Shown here piece after piece: positions 35,685 to 44,527 of a stretch of 64,000 nt of DNA. Position 1 is the stretch's first letter, and each line of letters starts with the position of its first letter. Source of the DNA: Acidimicrobiaceae bacterium. Its GTDB lineage: Bacteria; Actinomycetota; Acidimicrobiia; Acidimicrobiales; RAAP-2. A program made the translations under genes and the position numbers. The notes under the pieces are model-generated. The model searched no databases. It worked only from the letters and a program-made list of their open reading frames with translations, and was not told the origin of the DNA. The DNA lies in contig PMFN01000028.1 of NCBI GenBank assembly GCA_003155135.1, forward strand, positions 1 to 64,000. The letters run 5' to 3'.

Positions 35685-37985
35685 TCAGGGCCCGGGCCCG
35701 GCGGGGGCGGCCAGCACCGGGGGCGGACCATCCACCGGCTGTGGGCCACCAAGGCCGACGGTGAACAAGCGCGACGGCCACCAGTTCCACCGCCCGAGCA
35801 GCACCACCGCCGAGGGCACGAGGAGGGTGCGCACGACGAAGGTGTCGAGGAGGATGCCGAGCGAGAGCCCAGTGCCGATCTGGCGCACCTGGCCCGAGGT
35901 GGCGATGGCCAGGATGCCGAACGTGCCCGCCAGCACCAGTCCGGCCGAGGTGATCGTGGTCCCCGTCGTCCCGAGGGCGGCGACCACGGCCTGGCGCAGC
36001 GGGAGGGTGGCCGCCTCCTCGCGGATGCGGGTCATGAGCAGGATGTTGTAGTCCTCGCCGAGGGCCATGATGAACACGAACATGAAAAAGGGCAGGGTGA
36101 AGTTGATGCCGAGCTGCCCTCCCACGATGACGAAGAGCGCCACGGCGAGGCCGAGCGAGGCCAGGTAGGAGAGCCCGACGCTCGCCACGAGGTAGAGCGG
36201 GGCGACCAGCGATCGCAGCACCAGGGCCAAGAGGATGGCCAGGACCACCATCACGAGCGGGGCCACCCGCAGGATGTCACTGGCGGAGATCGAGCTGACG
36301 TCGGCCGCCCCCGCAGCTTGGCCGGCGACCCCGGTCTCGGTGGCACCGATGCTCCGGCCGACCGACGCCACCTCGGCGCGTAGGGATGGGATGGCCTGGA
36401 GGGCTGCCGTCGAGCCGGGCGATCCCGCCACCAGTCCCACCCGGTAGAGGATCGTGCGCCCGTCCTCGCTGATGAACTCTGCGGTCGCCCGGTAGGCGTT
36501 GTAGAAGAAGGGGTCCACGTGGGTGCCCGCCGGTTCGGTGGCGGCGAGCGCGCCGGGCGGCCCGAGTCGCCGGTAGGCAGAGGAGAGGGCCTCGGGCGGC
36601 AGGTGCACCCCGTTGGCCGACAGTGCGCCCGTCACCGACGAGAAGGAGCCTGACGAGGAGAGCCCGTCTTGGGCTTGGTCGAGGAGGGCGGTGTCCGACC
36701 AGACGTCGCGGTCGAGCCGGAACACGACGTCGGTGCCGCTGAGCGACGCCACGCCGAAGTGCTGGGCGAGCACGGCCTCGCCGATGCCCGAGTTCGAGCC
36801 GACGATGTACCCGCCGGGGTCGAAGCCCGACGGGGCGTAGGCGACCAGGCTCGATGCCAGGGCCCCGAGGACGGCCGTGCCGATGACCAGGGCGGCGACC
36901 GGCCGGCCCGAGACTCGCGCCGCAATGCGACCCCACCGCCCGACTTTCGGCGGCCCCGGCTGCGGGGTGCTCGGCCAGAAGACGGCGCGGCCGAAGATGG
37001 AGAGGAGCGCTGGGAAGAAGGTCAGTTCGACGACCAGGACCACGGCGATGCCGATCGCCAGCCCAGGGCCCACGCCCCGGTAGAGGCCGAAGCTGGCCAC
37101 CACCAGGCTCAGTAGGGCGGCGATGACGGTCAGCGCCGAGAAGGAGATCGACTCCCCCACACGCTCGACCGAGGCGATGATCGCCTCGTCGGCCGACAGG
37201 CCCCGTCGGAGGTTCTCTCGGTAGCGGAAGATGAGGAACAGGCCGTAGTCGGTGCCTGCCCCGAGCACGAGCGCCGTGAGCAGCAGCTGCATCAACGATG
37301 AGATCTGCACGCCGAACTTCGAGGACTCGGCGATGAGCGGGCCGGCCAGTGCGAGTGCCAGCCCCGCCGGGGCCAGGGTAACGAGCGGTGCGAGAGCAGA
37401 GCGAAACGCCAGGGCCAGCAGCACGAGGATGAAGATGGCCGAGAGCAGCTGGACATGGTTGGCGGTGTGGTTGCCTGCCGCCTGCTGGTCCACCAGTTCG
37501 GGCAGCGGTCCGGTCAAGAAGATCCCGAATCCGGGCAGCTCCTCCTGCGAGAGGATCCCGCGGACCGATGCCACTGCCGCTGCCCCCGCATGCCCCCCGC
37601 CTTCGGTCGCGTTGGAGAACTCGATGATCGCCGTGCGCGCCTGGCCGTCAGCCGAGACCGCCGCATCGCGTACCGAGACCACGTTGGCGACGTGGCGCGC
37701 CTCGCGCTCGACGGCGTCGAAGCGATCGTTGTCCACAGCAGTGAGCGCCCGGTCTTGGCGTGTGGCAACGAGGGTGCCGACCTGCGTGTTGCCCCCGAGA
37801 AAGGGGGCGGCGAGCTGCGCGGCGCGCACGCTCGGCGAGTTGGTGGGCAAAAAGGCGGTGGTGTCGTTCTTGATGACGCCGCCGATCCCGGGGAGCAAGA
37901 GCACGGCGAGGACGGTCGCGGCCACCCACCACACCACGATCACCCAACGGAAGCGGACGGAGAACCGTCCGATCGCCGCGAACAC
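35685..37985 (-). CDS. MMPL/RND-family transporter
   Basis: 766 residues with 12 predicted helices in two repeats of 1+5. Helix 1 (about 13-35) is followed by a large extracytoplasmic domain (about 40-170), then five helices, then a second large loop (about 380-540) and five helices. LMQLLLTALVLGAGTDYGLFLIFRYRE in the first half and FFMFVFIMALGEDYNILLMTRIREE in the second are the conserved MMPL pore motifs with the proton-relay Asp-Tyr. Substrates in relatives are lipids or siderophores; not determinable here. The start is GTG. Confidence 0.9.
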   Translation of the reverse strand: MFAAIGRFSVRFRWVIVVWWVAATVLAVLLLPGIGGVIKNDTTAFLPTNSPSVRAAQLAAPFLGGNTQVGTLVATRQDRALTAVDNDRFDAVEREARHVANVVSVRDAAVSADGQARTAIIEFSNATEGGGHAGAAAVASVRGILSQEELPGFGIFLTGPLPELVDQQAAGNHTANHVQLLSAIFILVLLALAFRSALAPLVTLAPAGLALALAGPLIAESSKFGVQISSLMQLLLTALVLGAGTDYGLFLIFRYRENLRRGLSADEAIIASVERVGESISFSALTVIAALLSLVVASFGLYRGVGPGLAIGIAVVLVVELTFFPALLSIFGRAVFWPSTPQPGPPKVGRWGRIAARVSGRPVAALVIGTAVLGALASSLVAYAPSGFDPGGYIVGSNSGIGEAVLAQHFGVASLSGTDVVFRLDRDVWSDTALLDQAQDGLSSSGSFSSVTGALSANGVHLPPEALSSAYRRLGPPGALAATEPAGTHVDPFFYNAYRATAEFISEDGRTILYRVGLVAGSPGSTAALQAIPSLRAEVASVGRSIGATETGVAGQAAGAADVSSISASDILRVAPLVMVVLAILLALVLRSLVAPLYLVASVGLSYLASLGLAVALFVIVGGQLGINFTLPFFMFVFIMALGEDYNILLMTRIREEAATLPLRQAVVAALGTTGTTITSAGLVLAGTFGILAIATSGQVRQIGTGLSLGILLDTFVVRTLLVPSAVVLLGRWNWWPSRLFTVGLGGPQPVDGPPPVLAAPAGPGP

Positions 37986-38019
37986 CGCTAGGACAGCACT
38001 GGTGGGACGGGACAGGTGC

Positions 38020-39048
38020 TCACGAGGCCAGTGCAGCTACGGCCAACTCGGCCATGCCCACCGTGAGGGGGGTCTCGGCCACAAAGCCCAGCTGGTGGCG
38101 GGCCCGCTCGGGGGAGGCCACGATGTGGCGCACGTCACCGAGGCGCCAGCGGCCGCTCACCCCAGGAGCGGGTGCGGGCCGACCTAGGGCCTCCCAAAGG
38201 GCGTTGGCGAGCTCCAAGATGGTCGCCGGCTGGCCACTCGCCACATTGAACGCCCCCTGCGCGCCCGGCGGGGCGCACAGCGCTGCGAGGTTGGCGCGAG
38301 CCACGTCGCGCACATGGACGAAGTCACGGCGTTGCCCGCCGTCCTCGAAGACCACCGGGGCCACTCCACGTCGTAATGCGCTCATGAAGATGCTCGCCAC
38401 GCCCGAGTACGGCGTGTCGAGCGGGGCCCTCGGCCCATAGACGTTGTGATAGCGCAGCGACAGTACCGAGGCGCCCGACTCCCGGCCGAAGGCGGCACAC
38501 AGGTGCTCCTGGTGGACCTTGGTGGCGGCATAGACATTGCGCGGGTCGGCCGGCGACGACTCGTCGACTAGCGCCGGTTGGAGGTCGCCGCCGCACCGGG
38601 GACACGGGGGCTCGAAGCGGCCTTCGGCCAGTCGCTCGGGCGTGCGCGGCCCTGGGCGCACGATGCCGCAGCGCTCGCAGTGCCCAGCGCCCTCGCCGTA
38701 GTAGACCATGCTCCCGGCCACCACGAGGCGACCAGTGAACTGCGCCTCGTCGAGCGCCGACAGCAGGACCGCGGTACCGAGATCGTTGTCGTTCACGTAG
38801 TCGACAACGTCGGCGAAGCGCACCCCGAGCCCAACGCGCGCCGCCTGGTGGCTGATGGCGTCGACACCGTCGAGGAGCCCGGCCCATGTGGCGGGCTCGC
38901 GGATGTCGGCGAGCACATAGCGAGCCGACGGGTTCTCGAACTCCGAGGCGACCCGGTCGACGACCACCACGTCGTGGCCCTCGTCCACGAGGAGGTCGAC
39001 CAGGTGGGAGCCGATGAAGCCCGAGCCGCCCGTGACGAGGACCCTCAC
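38020..39048 (-). CDS. NAD-dependent sugar epimerase with zinc-ribbon insertion
   Basis: 342 residues of the extended SDR (GalE/RmlB-like) family. TGGSGFIGSHLVD (about 6-18) binds NAD, with an Asp (VVVVDRV) favouring NAD+. The catalytic pair is in YAATK (Tyr173, Lys177), after SMVYYG. An insertion before it carries CERCG (124-128) and CPRCGG (149-154), a four-Cys zinc ribbon, joined by a PRTPERLAEGRFEPP linker. The GTG at 39048 is chosen because it begins five residues before the Gly-rich strand. The enzyme probably makes an activated sugar for the glycosyltransferases next door. Confidence 0.82.
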   Translation of the reverse strand: MRVLVTGGSGFIGSHLVDLLVDEGHDVVVVDRVASEFENPSARYVLADIREPATWAGLLDGVDAISHQAARVGLGVRFADVVDYVNDNDLGTAVLLSALDEAQFTGRLVVAGSMVYYGEGAGHCERCGIVRPGPRTPERLAEGRFEPPCPRCGGDLQPALVDESSPADPRNVYAATKVHQEHLCAAFGRESGASVLSLRYHNVYGPRAPLDTPYSGVASIFMSALRRGVAPVVFEDGGQRRDFVHVRDVARANLAALCAPPGAQGAFNVASGQPATILELANALWEALGRPAPAPGVSGRWRLGDVRHIVASPERARHQLGFVAETPLTVGMAELAVAALAS

Positions 39049-39217
39049 GGCGCCTGCACGCCGACGGGCACCCCGGCGCCAGCGCGCGTCGTTGTGGCGA
39101 ACCTCACAGCTCGACGGTAGCGATGCGACGAGCCCGGTGGGCACAGCCTGGGCGAATTTAGAGATTCGTAATGGGCAAACGCGTCGTGCGCCGGGGGTTG
39201 CTCGGTACCGTGCCTCT

Positions 39218-39859
39218 GTGCCCGACGTGATCTTGCCCGTCCTGAACGAGGTGCAGGCACTGGGCTGGATCCTTCCCCGTCTCCCGGCCGGCTACCGGGC
39301 CATCGTCGTGGACAACGGGTCCGACGACGGCTCTGCCGCTCTCGCCACCGAGCTCGGTGCCGATGTCATCTGCGCGCCGGTGCGGGGCTTCGGCTCGGCG
39401 TGCTGGGCCGGGCTCCAGGCCGCCGAGGACGACATCGTCTGCTTCATGGACGCGGACGCCTCTCTCGACCCGGGCGACCTGCCACTCGTCGCCGGGCCGA
39501 TCGCCGACGGTGCTTGTGACCTCATGCTGGGTTCGCGTGCGGCGCGCCGCGGCTCGTGGCCGCTGCACGCCCGCCTCGCCAACCTGGCGCTCATGGCCGA
39601 GGTGCGGCGCCGGAGCACTCTCACACTGCGCGACCTCGGGCCGATGCGTGCAGCGAGACGCCAGCCCCTGGTCGATCTCGGCATCGAGGACCGCCGCTCG
39701 GGATGGCCGCTCGAGATGGTGCTGCGGGCCGAGCGGGCCGGATGGCGCGTCGCCGAATGCCCCGTGCCCTATCACCCCCGCTCCGGGCGCTCCAAGGTCA
39801 CCGGCACCGTGCGCGGCACCCTCCAGGCCGTCGGGGACATGGCGGCCCTCCTTCGATGA
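39218..39859 (+). CDS. Family 2 glycosyltransferase (DPM1-like)
   Basis: 213 residues. VILPVLNEVQALGWIL (nucleotide strand), AIVVDNGSDDGSA, and VCFMDADASLD (the D-x-D metal site) mark a GT-A fold. The C-terminal region DRRSGWPLEMVLRAERAGW and PVPYHPRSGRSKVTGT is the acceptor side of dolichol- or polyprenyl-phosphate sugar synthases. It may load a sugar on polyprenyl phosphate for the GT39-like enzyme encoded at 41134-42663. The GTG at 39218 gives a compact N terminus. Overlaps the next gene by 4 bp (ATGA). Confidence 0.85.
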   Translation: MPDVILPVLNEVQALGWILPRLPAGYRAIVVDNGSDDGSAALATELGADVICAPVRGFGSACWAGLQAAEDDIVCFMDADASLDPGDLPLVAGPIADGACDLMLGSRAARRGSWPLHARLANLALMAEVRRRSTLTLRDLGPMRAARRQPLVDLGIEDRRSGWPLEMVLRAERAGWRVAECPVPYHPRSGRSKVTGTVRGTLQAVGDMAALLR

Positions 39860-40524
39860 CCGATCCCGGGGGCTACCAGGTGGCCATCATGGCCAAATCG
39901 CCACGGCCGGGCACGGTCAAGACCCGCCTGTGCCCCCCACTCACCCCCGCACAGGCGGCCCGCCTCGCCACGGCAGCCATCCTCGACACCGTCGCCGCCG
40001 GCCTCTCGTCGCAGGCCAGGAGGGTTACCGTGGTGCTCGACGGGCCTCAAGGCCCGTGGCTGCCCAAGCGGGTCGAGGTGATCCCCCAGCGCACGGGGCC
40101 GTTCGGGGACCGTCTGGCCGGTGCGATCGACGATGCCTGCTCGGAACTCGCGCTCCCGGTGCTGGTGATCGGCATGGACACCCCACAGGTCACCGGCGCG
40201 GGCCTCGATGCGGCCGCGCTCCCCCTCCTGGAGGAAGCCGACGCGGTGCTCGGACCGGCCGAGGACGGTGGGTACTGGGTGATCGGGACGAACGAGCCGC
40301 ACGCCGACATGTTCGCCGGCGTGCCGATGAGCACCGATGCCACGTGTGCCGCACAGCGGGCCCAACTCCACCGCCTGGGATTGCGAGTGCGCGAGGTGGC
40401 CACCTTGCGCGACGTGGACGACTTCGACGACGCACTGAGCGCGGCGCTCATCGCCCCGCGCACACAGTTCGCAGCCGAGCTCGACCTCATGCTGGCCTTC
40501 ATCGATGCACCGGCGGCGATGTGA
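39856..40524 (+). CDS. TIGR04282/DUF2064 GT-A transferase
   Basis: 222 residues. VAIMAKSPRPGTVKTRLCPP is the hallmark start of this GT-A group, followed by LPVLVIGMDTPQVT (the metal D-x-x-x-P region), and ADAVLGPAEDGGYWVIGTNE. Members are linked in cyanobacteria to arsenosugar synthesis; no arsenic gene is present here, so that role is not assumed. The ATG overlaps the GT2 stop, and its own stop overlaps the methyltransferase GTG, giving a strict three-gene rightward operon. Confidence 0.85.
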   Translation: MTDPGGYQVAIMAKSPRPGTVKTRLCPPLTPAQAARLATAAILDTVAAGLSSQARRVTVVLDGPQGPWLPKRVEVIPQRTGPFGDRLAGAIDDACSELALPVLVIGMDTPQVTGAGLDAAALPLLEEADAVLGPAEDGGYWVIGTNEPHADMFAGVPMSTDATCAAQRAQLHRLGLRVREVATLRDVDDFDDALSAALIAPRTQFAAELDLMLAFIDAPAAM

Positions 40525-41144
40525 CCGTCACGTTCTCGTCCACCTCGCACCTGCGCACCGAAGACGGGCGGCGCCTCGCGCTCGATGTGCGCAAGTGGCT
40601 CGCCCCCGCCGACCCGGTCGACGAGTCGCTCCTCGAGCGCGTGGTGGCGCCGGTGCTCGACGTGGGCTGCGGGCCCGGGCGCCACGTGCAGGCCCTGTTC
40701 CAGCGCGACGTGGAGGCCCTCGGCCTCGACATCTCGCCGACTGCCGTGGCCATCGCCCGGCGAAACGGCGCGACGGTGCTGCAGCGATCGGTCTTCGACA
40801 CGCTCCCCCATCCGGGCCGCTGGCGGAGCGCGCTGCTGCTCGACGGGAGCATCGGGATCGGGGGCGACCCCGGCGCACTGTTGCGCCATGTGAGCGGTGC
40901 GCTGGCCGACGAGAGCAGGATCCTGGTCGAGACCGAGGCCCCCGATGTCCGCTCCGAGAGCATGCTCGCCTGCATCGAGACGGCCTCGGGGCAGAGCCCA
41001 TGGTTCTCGTGGGCACGCGTCTCGCACAGGGATCTCAGCAAGCTCGCCGCCGAGGCGGGGCTCGAGCTCGCCTGCGCCTGGGAGGACGCCGGGCGCTGGT
41101 TCGGCCAACTCGAACGGTCGATGGCGACCGCGCTCAGCGCCTGA
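40521..41144 (+). CDS. SAM-dependent class I methyltransferase
   Basis: 207 residues. Motif I is VLDVGCGPGRHVQAL (about 46-60), followed by LGLDISPTAVAIARR (post-I) and SALLLDGSIGIGGDPGALLR (motif II region). An N-terminal segment LRTEDGRRLALDVRKWLAP precedes the fold. The acceptor is unknown, but coupling to two glycosyltransferases suggests a sugar or lipid intermediate. Starts with GTG overlapping the previous stop. Its 3' end overlaps the convergent GT39-like gene by 11 bp. Confidence 0.85.
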   Translation: MTVTFSSTSHLRTEDGRRLALDVRKWLAPADPVDESLLERVVAPVLDVGCGPGRHVQALFQRDVEALGLDISPTAVAIARRNGATVLQRSVFDTLPHPGRWRSALLLDGSIGIGGDPGALLRHVSGALADESRILVETEAPDVRSESMLACIETASGQSPWFSWARVSHRDLSKLAAEAGLELACAWEDAGRWFGQLERSMATALSA

Positions 41145-42663
41145 CGAACTCGAGGTAGGGGCGAAACGCCACGTCGGTGCGCGGGAAGAAGCACTGGTAG
41201 CAGGAGAACACCCGACCGCCGGGTTGGAACTGCGCAGCGAGGGCTGGCGCGAGCATGTCGATCTCACCCTTGTTGTCGAGGTAGACAACTCGAACGGACG
41301 GGTCATCGAGCGAGGAGGCAATGCTCGCGAGCAGGTCTCGCCGCGCCACCGTCGACGAGCTCCGCAAGACCTCGTGGACGGCCTCCCCCTGCGCCCAGGA
41401 CGGCTTGCCGGCCATCGTCTCGTACCACGGGTGGTCCAAGACGATGACGTCGCCGGGCGTCGTCGCCACCCGGGCGATGAACTGGCGGCCCGCTGCGGCG
41501 TCAGCCGCCGTCGGGAGCAGGTGCGACGGGTGATCGCTCAACCAGGCCACCTGGACCACCACCACCGCCGCCAGCACCACCCCGACGAGGGCGGGGCGCC
41601 CCGCGCCGGCCCGGCGCAGCCCGTCGTAGCCGAGCGCCGCCCCGATGGCGACAGCCGCGTACAGCGGGAGCAGGACGTCACGGCCGCCGCCTGAGTGCAG
41701 CCGGGAGACCCAGGACGCGCCGACCATGCCGGCGGTAGCGGCGAGCCAGAAGGGCCAGGCCGTCCTCGTGGCCTTCCTCGACCACCCGACGATGAGGCCG
41801 ACGCCGGCGAGGGCGATGGCCCAGCCCACCGGGGCGAGCAGGTCGTGGGTGAAGAACTTCGTCCACTGCACCGAGTCGAGCGGCTGACCCGTGAGCTCGG
41901 TGTCGATGTAGTAGCGGTACCAGCCCGCAGTCGCGGTGTCGAGGATCACGGTGGACACCACGACCGCCAACCCAGCGGTTGCCGCCGCGGCCAGCCCGAC
42001 CCGCCGACGCGTGACCACCAAGAAGACGAGCATCGGTGCGGCCGCCAAGAGGGCGGTCTGCTTCGTGAAGAAGCTGGCGAAGACGAGCAGCCCGACCAAT
42101 GCCCCCCCTTGCCAGGTGGTCGCCCTCCTCGCTGCGGCCACCGCCGCCAAGAGGAGGAACAAGAAGAGCGAGTCGACACGCCCGATGTCGAGCCAAGCGC
42201 CGCCGACCTCGAAGGTGGCGGCGAACATCCCCGCGGCAAGCAATCCGGCCACCGCGTCGCCCGTCTCACGCCGGACCATGGTGAACAGCAGGGCGAAGCA
42301 CCCGAGCGAGGAGAGGAACGACACGAGCCGCAGCGGCAGGAAGCCGAGGCCGGTCACGTGGGCGACGAGTGCCGACACCCAGAAGTACAGCGGCGTGTAG
42401 GAGTAGGCGACGTAGTGCAGCGTGGGGGCGGTGTAGATCGGCTGGCCGTGCAGCACCCGCCCGACCATCTCGACACTGCCCCCCTCCATCCACTCGAGCT
42501 CGTAGCGATAGCCGAGCTGGTGGGCCGCCACCCAGAGATAGACGGCGATGGGGACGACCGAGGCGCAGATGACGACGACGCGCGACAGGGCACCGAGACG
42601 CGAGCGCCGAGGGCGATCGCCGCCTTCGGCGCTCAGGCGCTCGCCGAGTGTGCTCGTCGCCAT
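41134..42663 (-). CDS. GT39-like polytopic glycosyltransferase
   Basis: 509 residues with about 11 helices in the first 400 and a soluble tail. An acidic first loop ELEWMEGGSVEMVGRVLHGQ followed by YVAYSYTPLYFW is the PMT_2/family-39 pattern, in which acidic residues of loop 1 are catalytic. ASFFTKQTALLAAAPML and YPxDTELTGQ-like segments recur in such enzymes. The C-terminal part contains VIVLDHPWYETMAGKPSWAQ and CYQCFFP. It probably transfers a sugar from a polyprenyl carrier outside the membrane. Its ATG at 42663 overlaps the upstream gene's 3' end by 31 bp. Confidence 0.78.
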   Translation of the reverse strand: MATSTLGERLSAEGGDRPRRSRLGALSRVVVICASVVPIAVYLWVAAHQLGYRYELEWMEGGSVEMVGRVLHGQPIYTAPTLHYVAYSYTPLYFWVSALVAHVTGLGFLPLRLVSFLSSLGCFALLFTMVRRETGDAVAGLLAAGMFAATFEVGGAWLDIGRVDSLFLFLLLAAVAAARRATTWQGGALVGLLVFASFFTKQTALLAAAPMLVFLVVTRRRVGLAAAATAGLAVVVSTVILDTATAGWYRYYIDTELTGQPLDSVQWTKFFTHDLLAPVGWAIALAGVGLIVGWSRKATRTAWPFWLAATAGMVGASWVSRLHSGGGRDVLLPLYAAVAIGAALGYDGLRRAGAGRPALVGVVLAAVVVVQVAWLSDHPSHLLPTAADAAAGRQFIARVATTPGDVIVLDHPWYETMAGKPSWAQGEAVHEVLRSSSTVARRDLLASIASSLDDPSVRVVYLDNKGEIDMLAPALAAQFQPGGRVFSCYQCFFPRTDVAFRPYLEFVRR

Positions 42664-43094
42664 GACCAAAGGGCCAGGACGCCACAGACCAGCCAAACGG
42701 CGCAGAGCACCGCAGCCAGACCGTGCGCGTAGTTCCATGGGAGACGGCTGAACCCCGCCCGGGGGCTCTTCCCCCAGCTCCCGACCAAGGGATAGGCGTA
42801 GAGGGTCACCACTGCGCTGGCGATGAGCCCGACGTCGACCGGCACCCGGAGCCAGCCCGGCAGCACGTGCCGCACCCCGACGGCGACCAGCAGGACGATC
42901 GGCACCACGATGGCGTCGTTCACGATGTTCGCCCCGATGAGCAGCCGTAGGACGGCGGGAGGATTCGACTGCTCGACGAGGCCGTGGAGGCCGAAGACGA
43001 TGCCCGCCCAGCCCACCACCAGCGCGGCCCACATGAGCAGGCCGTGCGGTGCCTCCTCGGCTGCCTCTGGCGTCGGGAGTTCCGTACTGCTCAC
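42633..43094 (-). CDS. Four-helix membrane protein of the molybdoenzyme operon
   Basis: 153 residues, not recognised by name. Helices at about 19-39, 50-74, 85-105 and 124-145 span the membrane. LLIGANIVNDAIVVPIVLLV has a polar N-D pair in the second helix, and NYAHGLAAVLCAVW has a His that could bind a cofactor. The GTG overlaps the stop of the upstream molybdoenzyme (GTGA), so the two are translationally coupled. It may be an accessory membrane partner of that enzyme. Confidence 0.7.
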   Translation of the reverse strand: MSSTELPTPEAAEEAPHGLLMWAALVVGWAGIVFGLHGLVEQSNPPAVLRLLIGANIVNDAIVVPIVLLVAVGVRHVLPGWLRVPVDVGLIASAVVTLYAYPLVGSWGKSPRAGFSRLPWNYAHGLAAVLCAVWLVCGVLALWSWRRAHSASA

Positions 43095-44482
43095 AGCACG
43101 ACCACCGAGGTGATCCACTTCGTCTGGAGCACCCCCGGCCGGTCGGGCGCGATGAGCCGGACCGGGTAGCCGTGGTCGAGGTCGAGCACCGCACCGTTCA
43201 GCTCGAGGGCGAGCAACGTGTCGGGGTCCGACGTGTGCGCGCCGTCGACCACCGAGCTCGAGTACAGCCGGCCGGCGTCTTCGAGGGACTCGACCCGCAC
43301 GCTCGCCCCCGGCACGGCCCCGACGATGCGCAGGAGGACCGGCATCGACACGCCTCGCCACGACGCGGCCGCGCTCCAACCCTCGACGCAGGTGATGGGC
43401 AGCCCTGCATCTCGCTGGGGTAGGGCCCGCAGCTCGGCGAGGGTGAAGTCCTGGGGGCGGGCGCAGCGCCCGCTCACCCCCAGGCGGTAGGCGGGGTCGA
43501 CGGCCGACGTCGTGACCCCGGCCTCGACCGCTGACTGGTTGACGGGCAGGTGCGCCGGGCCGACCGACGGGTTGCGCGGCGCGAGGGCGGCCAGCCGCTG
43601 CAACGGCGCGACCGTCTCGCCGGCGACGGTCAGAACGAGCACACCGGCGGTCGCGAACAGCGTCGCCACGAAGCCCCGACGCGAGAGTCGCGTGGCTCCG
43701 GTCATCGCCGGCACCGGGGCAGACTCTGTGGCCTCGGGCGTGAGGTCCACCTCCTCGGAGCTTCGAGCCATCGCCGGAACCGGCGCAGGCTCGGTGGCCT
43801 CGGGCGTGAGGTCCACCGCCTCCTCGGATCCTCGGGCGATCGCCTGGCTGGCGGTCGCCGCCTTGGCCGCGATGTGGATGACGAGGGCCCCGACCACCAT
43901 CCACGCCGTCCAGAAGTGCGCTGTCGGGAAGAAGAACGGCATCGGGCTGTACCAGTAGTCGATGTTCGCCACACCGGTGATGAGCAGGAACAGGGATCCG
44001 CCCACCAACGGGATGAGGCTCAGGCGCTCGAGCGCCTGAGCGACATTGCGGATGGGGGGCCAGGCGAAGAGCTTCGGCCAGACGGTCCAGAGCTTGCCGA
44101 GCAGGAGCGGGATCGTCGCGATCCCGGTGACCACGTGGACGCCTTCGGTGACCCGGTACAGGTTGACCGGGCGCGCCGGGAGGTGGAACCAGGTGGGCGG
44201 GTGCTGGGCGAGGTAGTCGACGAGGCCGGTGAGGAAGCACACGGTGAAGGCCACCCCGAGGGTGATGCCGAGCACCGAGGCCACCCACTCGTCGTGCAAC
44301 GGGCTCTCGAAGCGGGCGTCGATGCGCTCGGACTGCTCCTTGGCTCGTCGGCTGAGTGGTTCCACTCTGGCGTGGACCGTAGCGGCGAGCCGCTCTCGCG
44401 CTCGGACCGCGGGCGCAGCAGGTGCCTCAGGATCGGGTTCGCCGGGTGTCCCCGGGTCCGACGCCACTTGCTCAGGGGGCAC
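43091..44482 (-). CDS. Membrane-bound sulfite-oxidase-fold molybdoenzyme with cytochrome b-like domain
   Basis: 463 residues. Residues 66-206 contain four helices with His116, His189 and His203 suitable for b-type haem, like cytochrome b561/YedZ-like anchors. A Pro/Glu/Ala-rich linker (218-261) contains a tandem repeat of about 22 residues. SRRGFVATLFATAGVLVL (268-285) looks like a second anchor. Residues 310-463 match the molybdopterin domain of the sulfite oxidase/MsrP superfamily, with the Mo-ligand Cys365 in LPITCVEGWSAAASWRGV. The domain is only the pterin core. The electron donor and substrate are unknown. It ends the mod operon gene order at 44528, 45 bp downstream of modBC. Confidence 0.82.
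   Translation of the reverse strand: MPPEQVASDPGTPGEPDPEAPAAPAVRARERLAATVHARVEPLSRRAKEQSERIDARFESPLHDEWVASVLGITLGVAFTVCFLTGLVDYLAQHPPTWFHLPARPVNLYRVTEGVHVVTGIATIPLLLGKLWTVWPKLFAWPPIRNVAQALERLSLIPLVGGSLFLLITGVANIDYWYSPMPFFFPTAHFWTAWMVVGALVIHIAAKAATASQAIARGSEEAVDLTPEATEPAPVPAMARSSEEVDLTPEATESAPVPAMTGATRLSRRGFVATLFATAGVLVLTVAGETVAPLQRLAALAPRNPSVGPAHLPVNQSAVEAGVTTSAVDPAYRLGVSGRCARPQDFTLAELRALPQRDAGLPITCVEGWSAAASWRGVSMPVLLRIVGAVPGASVRVESLEDAGRLYSSSVVDGAHTSDPDTLLALELNGAVLDLDHGYPVRLIAPDRPGVLQTKWITSVVVL
43701..43835 (-). repeat. Tandem 66/69-bp repeat in the linker
   Basis: Two adjacent copies, 43701-43766 and 43767-43835, share ATCGCCGG, CTCGGGCGTGAGGTCCACC and neighbouring bases. They encode EEAVDLTPEATEPAPVPAM-like units in the linker between the haem-binding helices and the molybdenum domain. 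The second copy (first in the protein) has one extra codon. The repeat is in frame and recent enough to be still 80-90% alike by eye. Confidence 0.75.
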
Positions 44483-44527
44483 ATGATGACGGTATCTTCC
44501 GCCCGCGCGCAGAGAGCACTTCCGTTC

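Noticed and set aside
39856-40524. Arsenosugar synthesis
   Set aside because: TIGR04282 proteins are tied to arsenosugars in cyanobacteria, but no arsenic methyltransferase, radical-SAM ArsS or ars regulator is in the window.
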